Assembly: GCA_016185145.1 (NCBI GenBank)
Contig: JACPOB010000027.1
Location: 1 to 45,531 of the forward strand
Length of the DNA stretch: 45,531 bases
Direction of reading: 5' to 3'
DNA from: Rhodospirillales bacterium
GTDB taxonomy: Bacteria > Pseudomonadota > Alphaproteobacteria > Reyranellales > Reyranellaceae
The translations under genes were made by a program, and so were the position numbers. The notes beneath the pieces are model-generated. The model was given only the letters and a program-made list of their open reading frames with translations. It ran no database searches and was not told the DNA's origin. Shown in pieces: positions 41,020-45,531 of this stretch; position 1 is the stretch's first letter; every line of letters starts with the position of its first letter.

Positions 41020-42504
41020 CTATTCGAGGACCCTGCCCCGGTTGGTGGTGACGGGGTTGCTCGAGGTCGTGGTCGTCGTCGTGGTCGTGATGATGCCCGG
41101 CGGGGTGACGCCGATCGCCTTGCAGCCGGCGACGTAGTTGTTGTTGTACGACGAGAACTTGACGTAGCGGCCGATCCACACGGTGCAGCCGTTGTTGGCC
41201 AGGCTCGCGTTGTTGATGCTCGCAATGTCGATGCGGTTGTTCGGAAAGTAGATCGCCCCGGTCAGCGTCACCGTGTTGAGCGAGCTGATGGTGAAGATCT
41301 TCGACGTCGAGGACATCGTGCCATTGGGCACCCGTCGGTCCTGGTAGAACAGCACGCCGGCGTAAAGCGGCGGCGAGGTCTGGCTGGCCGACGAGGCGTT
41401 CAGCGAGATGTTGTTGTCCGACGAGATCCGCACGCCGCCGATGTCGGAGTTGTTGCCGGTCGTCTGCGTCAGCACGAAGGCGATGCCGTTGTCGGCGGTG
41501 CAGGTCGGGCACGTGACGTTGTTCACGCTGGTGATGTAGAGGTCGCCGTTGGCGATGTAGTAGATGCCGGGCGTGAAGTAGACGTTGTTGATGCTCGCCA
41601 CCTGCAGGCCGCCGCAATAGGTCCCCGGCGATACCGTGAGCGAGCTCATGCTCGACTGGCTGTAGTTGCTGTAGCTGCAGGTGCCGGGCGACGGCGTCGG
41701 CAGGCCGGCATAGGGGTCGACGATTGCCGTTGCCTGGTTCTGCTGCGCAGTGTTGGTCAGGTACACGTGATTGTACGAGGCGGTCGTGAAGGTGCCGCGC
41801 GTATACACCGACTTCATCGTCGCATTGTTGAAGTTCGCCATGTAGACCGACGACGCCGTCGACGACGTGCCGGTTCCCGTGCCGTTCGAGTAGATCACGC
41901 AGTCGGACGTGAAATTGTTGAACGAGGTGAAGCTCACCCCGGTCTCCGCGCCGTCGGTGAGCGCGACCAGACAGCCATCGAGGCTCGAAACGCTCGTGGT
42001 CGTCGTCGTGGTCGTCTGCTGCATCGACGTCGCGGCGCTCTGCGCGGCCACCGAGCGCGAGGTCATGTCGAAGGAGTTGCCGAGTGCGCTGCTCAGCACC
42101 TTCGCCAGGACGAAGCTGCTCGGCTTCTTGATGCTCACCTCGACGGCGTTCTCGGTCGAGACGTTCGCCCCCGCCAGCGGCGGCGAGTGCACTGTCACCG
42201 TGACGCCGTTGACGCCGTTCTGGAAGCCGTTGCGCTGCGCCTCGTAGAGAGCCGCTGCAGCGATGCTGGCGCTGTTTCCGCCGTTCATCTTGTCGATCGT
42301 GCCGGCGAGTGCCGCGGCATCGGCCGCGCCCTGCATCTGGCGCTTGGTGCGGTAGAGCTGGCCGGTTTCGACTCCGACGGCGACCGTGCCGGCGACGACG
42401 GGAATGGCGACAAAGATCGCCATGACCGAACCTCGCTCGTCCTTGAGAAGACGCTGCCACGTCAGACATGCAGAGCGGAAAGCGCGCGAAGCCCCTCGCA
42501 TCAT
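41020..42504 (-). CDS. TadG-like protein with a long repetitive beta-helix-like passenger
   Basis: A 494-residue protein. The N-terminus has the Tad domain: DERGSVMAIFVAIPVVAGTV, then GQLYRTKRQMQGAADAAALA. After about residue 150 a Thr run (QQTTTTTTT) leads to about 300 residues with nine repeats centred on S-x-N-N: TSFNNFT, ANFNNAT, ASYNHVY, ASINNVYF, TSVNNVTC, SSDNNISL, SSLNTVTL, ASINNASL, SSYNNNYV. These read as parallel beta-helix coils. A second Thr run (IITTTTTTTTSS) is close to the end. ATG ATG at 42504 follows GAGGAG. Most TadG proteins carry a VWA domain instead, which is not seen here. Confidence 0.82.
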   Translation of the reverse strand: MMRGASRAFRSACLTWQRLLKDERGSVMAIFVAIPVVAGTVAVGVETGQLYRTKRQMQGAADAAALAGTIDKMNGGNSASIAAAALYEAQRNGFQNGVNGVTVTVHSPPLAGANVSTENAVEVSIKKPSSFVLAKVLSSALGNSFDMTSRSVAAQSAATSMQQTTTTTTTSVSSLDGCLVALTDGAETGVSFTSFNNFTSDCVIYSNGTGTGTSSTASSVYMANFNNATMKSVYTRGTFTTASYNHVYLTNTAQQNQATAIVDPYAGLPTPSPGTCSYSNYSQSSMSSLTVSPGTYCGGLQVASINNVYFTPGIYYIANGDLYITSVNNVTCPTCTADNGIAFVLTQTTGNNSDIGGVRISSDNNISLNASSASQTSPPLYAGVLFYQDRRVPNGTMSSTSKIFTISSLNTVTLTGAIYFPNNRIDIASINNASLANNGCTVWIGRYVKFSSYNNNYVAGCKAIGVTPPGIITTTTTTTTSSNPVTTNRGRVLE

Positions 42505-42525
42505 GGGTCTCTCCTCAATCAATGG

Positions 42526-42542
42526 GTGCTCCCGGAGAGCAC
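42526..42542 (-). other. Short hairpin in the tadG leader
   Basis: GTGCTC (42526-42531), a 5-base loop and GAGCAC (42537-42542), 22 bp before the start codon. It could attenuate translation or transcription of the tadG-tadE part of the locus. Confidence 0.4.
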
Positions 42543-42579
42543 AGAATAAATTGAACTAAACTCTGAGAAATATGCGCTA

Positions 42580-42609
42580 AGTATTAGTAATTGATACAAA
42601 TCATGTCAA
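42580..42609 (-). promoter_or_regulatory. Candidate sigma-70-type promoter for tadG
   Basis: On the minus strand TTGACA (42609-42604) is followed after 18 bases by AATACT (42585-42580), four of six matches to the -10 consensus. The 96-bp gap between tadC and tadG is clearly richer in A+T than the surroundings. The -35 partly overlaps the tadC stop. Confidence 0.45.
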
Positions 42610-43542
42610 GGCAATGGCCGACATGATGGCCGGCGCCACCAGCACCGTGATGAGCGTCGGCAGGATGAAGACCATCAGCGGCACGGTCATCAGGGCGGGC
42701 ATGCGCGCGCCCTTCTCCTCGGCCTTGGACGCGCGGGTCTGCCGGAATTCCTGGGACAGGATGCGAAGCGAAGCGGCGAGCGGCGTGCCGTATTTTTCAG
42801 TCTGACGGAGAGCATTCACCAGGGCGGCGACGGCCGCCGAATCGGAGCGCTCGGCCATGTTCTCCAGCGCCTGCTGGCGGTCCGGCAGGTAGGTGAGCTC
42901 GATCGCCGTCAGCTCGAACTCGGAGGCGAGCTCGGGCATCGAGCTCTGCATCTCCTTGGCGACGCGGCGGAACGCGGCATCGATCGACAGGCCGGCCTCG
43001 ACGCAGATGGTCAGCAGGTCGAGGCCTTCGGGCAGGACATGGTTCAGGACCTCGCGGCGCCGCGAGGTGACGTTCTTGAGGTACACCTCGGGCATGATGA
43101 AGCCCGACAGCACCGCGCCGATGCAAACGACCAGGTTCATGTCCTCCGGCACGCCGAGCAGGCCCGACGAGGTCAGCAGGATCATCAGGAAGCCCAGCGC
43201 CAGCGGCAGCGCGAGCTTGATGAAGACATAGACGACCGAGGCATCGCGCGACAGGAAGCCGCCGCGGCGCAGCTTGCGCGTCGTCTGGTCGGCGGCCGAG
43301 CCGCGCAGCAGGTTCAGCCGGTCGGCGATCTGGCGCATGAGGCCGAGCGACGTCTCCTTGGGCGACGGCTTGGCCGCGGCCCCCTGCTCGCTGCGCGTCT
43401 TCATGCGCCGGGTGCGCAGCGCCCGCAGGCGCGCCTCGATCGGCGGTTCCCAGGTGACCGCGAGCCAGGTCGCCCAGAAGACCACGAAGGTGGCGGCCGC
43501 CACGACGACGACGAAGCTCTTCTCGGTGCTGGCGAGGTCCAT
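42601..43542 (-). CDS. tadC: Type II secretion F-domain protein TadC
   Basis: A 313-residue inner-membrane platform protein of the Flp pilus machine. T2SSF core: LPEGLDLLTICVEAGLSIDA, FRRVAKEMQSSMPELASEFE, NALRQTEKYGTPLAASLRIL, FRQTRASKAEEKGARMPALM, with membrane helices near both ends (VVVVAAATFVVFWATWLAV; VPLMVFILPTLITVLVAPAI). It follows tadB by 6 bp. In the family TadB and TadC form the base that TadA drives. Confidence 0.92.
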   Translation of the reverse strand: MDLASTEKSFVVVVAAATFVVFWATWLAVTWEPPIEARLRALRTRRMKTRSEQGAAAKPSPKETSLGLMRQIADRLNLLRGSAADQTTRKLRRGGFLSRDASVVYVFIKLALPLALGFLMILLTSSGLLGVPEDMNLVVCIGAVLSGFIMPEVYLKNVTSRRREVLNHVLPEGLDLLTICVEAGLSIDAAFRRVAKEMQSSMPELASEFELTAIELTYLPDRQQALENMAERSDSAAVAALVNALRQTEKYGTPLAASLRILSQEFRQTRASKAEEKGARMPALMTVPLMVFILPTLITVLVAPAIMSAIALT

Positions 43543-43548
43543 GGCGGG

Positions 43549-44547
43549 CTACACCTTGATGGTGGCGATCTTGTTCATGACGAAGATGCCGATGCCCATG
43601 CTGCAGCCGGCGGCGGCCGCGATGATCTGCCCCGTCGCGGTCGTGAACAGCGGGCTGATGTAGCTCGGCGACAGCAGGAACAGGCCGCCGCCGACCAGGA
43701 ACGGCAGGCCGGCCATGATGATCATGGTGGTGCGCGCCTCCGAGGTGAAGGCGCGGATCTTCAGGCGCAGCTGCTGGCGGGCGCGCAGGAGCGCGCTCAG
43801 ATTGGCCAGCGTCTCGGCGAGGTTGCCGCCGGTATCGCGCTGGATCGACATGGCGACGATCAGGAAATTGAACTCGTCGGTCTGCACCGTCTTGGCGGCG
43901 CGCCACAGCGCGGCCTCGATCGGCGTGCCGAGCTGGGTCTCCTGCTGGACGCGCTGGAAGATGCTGCCGACCGGCTCCTTGATGTCGCGCGCCACGTTGC
44001 CGATCGCCTCCTGCACCGGCAGGCCGGCGCGCAACGCGCGAACGATCAGGTCGACCGCTTCGGGGAACAGGAGATTGAACTTCTGCCCGCGCCGCTTGGC
44101 GCGCCAGCCGACCCACACGTTGGGCAGGCCGACGCCGAGCAGCAGCGACCCGCCCAATGCCACGCCCGGCGCCATGTCGAGCACCAGATAGAGCACGAAC
44201 GCCATGCCGACGGCGATCGAGATGGCAATGAAGGCATAGTCGCCCAGCGTCATGTTGGTGCCCGACGCCGCGAGCTTCTGGCGGATGGTGGTGGCGTTGG
44301 GGAACCAGCGCCACAGCAGCCGGTCCAGCGTCGGCAGCCGCCCCTGGCGCTCGACGCGCCGCAGCGTCGCCATCTGCAGGGAGCGCGAGCCGGTCAGGGC
44401 GCGCGTCTCGATGTCCTCCAGCCTGTCGCGCAGGCGCCGCTCGGCGAAGAAGCCGCCGAACACGATGCCGAGGGCGAGGAACGTCAAGCCGGCGCCGGCG
44501 GCGATGAGCATCGTCACCGTGCCGAGGTCGAGGCCCGCTCTCGTCAT
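43549..44547 (-). CDS. tadB: Type II secretion F-domain protein TadB
   Basis: A 332-residue platform protein with the T2SSF domain: FPEAVDLIVRALRAGLPVQE, GTPIEAALWRAAKTVQTDEF, RDTGGNLAETLANLSALLRA, LKIRAFTSEARTTMIIM. Helices lie at the N-terminus (MLIAAGAGLTFLALGIVFGG) and C-terminus. The start ATG overlaps the tadA stop by 4 bp; the long upstream open frame is shadow of tadA. Confidence 0.93.
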   Translation of the reverse strand: MTRAGLDLGTVTMLIAAGAGLTFLALGIVFGGFFAERRLRDRLEDIETRALTGSRSLQMATLRRVERQGRLPTLDRLLWRWFPNATTIRQKLAASGTNMTLGDYAFIAISIAVGMAFVLYLVLDMAPGVALGGSLLLGVGLPNVWVGWRAKRRGQKFNLLFPEAVDLIVRALRAGLPVQEAIGNVARDIKEPVGSIFQRVQQETQLGTPIEAALWRAAKTVQTDEFNFLIVAMSIQRDTGGNLAETLANLSALLRARQQLRLKIRAFTSEARTTMIIMAGLPFLVGGGLFLLSPSYISPLFTTATGQIIAAAAGCSMGIGIFVMNKIATIKV

Positions 44548-45531
44548 CCCATCGCCTCCATCAGCACCTTGTCGAGACCGTAATAGGCGGCGCGCGACAG
44601 GAAGTGCGGGCGCAGCCCGGAGCTCTTGAAGGCGCCGGCGAGCTTGCCGTCCTGGGTCTCGCCCTTGAATTCGTAGGTGAACAGGTCCTGGGTGATGACG
44701 ACCTCGCCTTCCATGCCCATCACCTCGGTGATGTGCGTAATGCGCCGCACGCCGTCGCGCATGCGGCTGATCTGCACGATCAGCTGCAGCGATCCCGCGA
44801 TCTGGGTGCGGATCGCCTTGGGCGGCAGGCTGGAGACTCCCATGGTCACCATGTTCTCGAGGCGGGTCAGGCACTCGCGCGGGCGGTTGGCGTGCAGCGT
44901 GCCCATCGAGCCGTCATGGCCGGTGTTCATGGCCTGCAGGAGGTCGATCGCCTCCGGTCCGCGCACCTCGCCCAGGATGATGCGGTCGGGCCGCATGCGC
45001 AGCGCGTTCTTCACGAGGTCGCGCATGTTGACCTCGCCGTTGCCCTCGAGGTTGGCAGGCCGGGTCTCGAGCCGCACGACATGCGGCTGCTGCAGGCGCA
45101 GCTCGGCCGCGTCCTCGATGGTGACCACGCGCTCGCCGTTGTCGATCATGCCGGAGAGCGCGTTCAGGAGCGTCGTCTTGCCCGAGCCCGTGCCGCCCGA
45201 CACCACGAGGTTCAGCCGGCAGCGCGCCGCGATGCGCAGCACCGTCGCCATGGCCGCCGAGATGTTGCCCTGGTGGACCATCTGGTCGAAGCCGATCTGG
45301 CGCTTGCCGAACTTGCGGATCGACACCGAGGCGCCGTCGATGGCGAGCGGCGGGATGATGATGTTGACGCGGCTGCCGTCGAGCAGGCGGGCGTCGCAGA
45401 TCGGGCTCGATTCGTCGACGCGCCGGCCGATGCGGCTGACGATGCGGTTGCAGATGTTGAGCAGATGGGCGTTGTCCTCGAAGGTCACCGAGGTCAGGTC
45501 GAGCTTGCCGCCGCGCTCGACGTAGATCTGC
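44544..45531 (-). CDS. tadA: Flp pilus ATPase TadA/CpaF (5' end outside window)
   Basis: The C-terminal 328 or so residues of the hexameric ATPase that powers Flp pilus assembly. Walker A is VVSGGTGSGKTTLLNAL, followed by the Asp box ERVVTIEDAAELRL, Walker B in RPDRIILGEVRGPEAIDLL, and the His box GHDGSMGTLHANRPRECL. The open frame continues past the right edge (QIYVERGGKLDL), so the N-terminal part is missing only because the window ends. First visible gene of a tadA-tadB-tadC run. Confidence 0.95.
   Translation of the reverse strand, partial: QIYVERGGKLDLTSVTFEDNAHLLNICNRIVSRIGRRVDESSPICDARLLDGSRVNIIIPPLAIDGASVSIRKFGKRQIGFDQMVHQGNISAAMATVLRIAARCRLNLVVSGGTGSGKTTLLNALSGMIDNGERVVTIEDAAELRLQQPHVVRLETRPANLEGNGEVNMRDLVKNALRMRPDRIILGEVRGPEAIDLLQAMNTGHDGSMGTLHANRPRECLTRLENMVTMGVSSLPPKAIRTQIAGSLQLIVQISRMRDGVRRITHITEVMGMEGEVVITQDLFTYEFKGETQDGKLAGAFKSSGLRPHFLSRAAYYGLDKVLMEAMG

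Noticed and set aside
40954..42549. Plus-strand frame of 531 codons opposite the tadG-like gene
   Set aside because: Composition (Val, Arg, Asp, His repeats) reflects the complement of Thr/Asn-rich codons; the minus-strand frame has TadG motifs and a good ribosome site.

Overview
The window is high-GC, densely coding bacterial DNA. The best taxonomic clue is a complete set of general-stress-response (GSR) core proteins that occurs in Alphaproteobacteria: PhyR, NepR, ECF sigma factors of the EcfG type and a HisKA_2/HWE-type kinase. A Tad/Flp pilus locus, DUF1328 and CsbD small proteins and an ergothioneine gene pair fit a soil or rhizosphere alphaproteobacterium. A Reyranella- or Bradyrhizobium-like organism is a guess from general impression. 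No phage, integrase, transposase, CRISPR, rRNA or tRNA was seen.

Layout. (1) 137-15299, all minus strand: an exopolysaccharide cluster with four or five glycosyltransferases, a methyltransferase, an asparagine-synthase-type amidotransferase, a polyprenyl-phosphate sugar transferase and an O-antigen-ligase-type polymerase. A helical-repeat protein, a transglutaminase, a second methyltransferase, a DUF2161 protein and a single-domain response regulator lie upstream. (2) 15406-22295, plus strand: amidase, enolase-superfamily enzyme, small membrane protein, a 536-bp stretch without a gene, an exported protein with a serine-protease-like GTSGSP motif, a YcaQ-type DNA glycosylase, an amidohydrolase and a small protein. 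(3) 22476-25651: egtD and egtB on the minus strand, divergent from an unfamiliar ATP-grasp-like gene. (4) 25648-29505: small membrane proteins, an orphan ABC binding protein, and an exported CsbD protein followed by an exported protein of unknown function. (5) 29742-37421: the GSR core, with a CHASE3 hybrid kinase, a PhyK-like kinase and phyR in one minus-strand operon, then small stress genes, two ECF sigma factors and nepR. (6) 37686-39983: an SDR dehydrogenase, a paralogue of the exported protein of region 4, and a TPR lipoprotein. (7) 40118-45531: tadE-like (two), a tadG-like gene with a long repeat passenger, tadC, tadB and tadA (cut by the window edge).

What ties it together. Seven sites of the form G(G/C)AAC-N16/17-CGTT, the known EcfG promoter architecture, lie just upstream of seven genes or operons between 24.6 and 35.8 kb: egtBD, DUF1328, a 44-aa and a 48-aa membrane protein, the exported CsbD operon, a 27-aa membrane peptide plus glycine-zipper lipoprotein, and cytosolic CsbD. 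The stretch therefore looks like a physically clustered GSR regulon next to its own regulators, with ergothioneine synthesis as a likely member. The sites divide into GGAAC (three) and GCAAC (four) classes, and two sigma paralogues are present.

Nested palindromic repeats (three full and one half copy, arms up to 37 bp perfect, with compensatory changes in the inner stems) and two further inverted-repeat families fill several gene ends.
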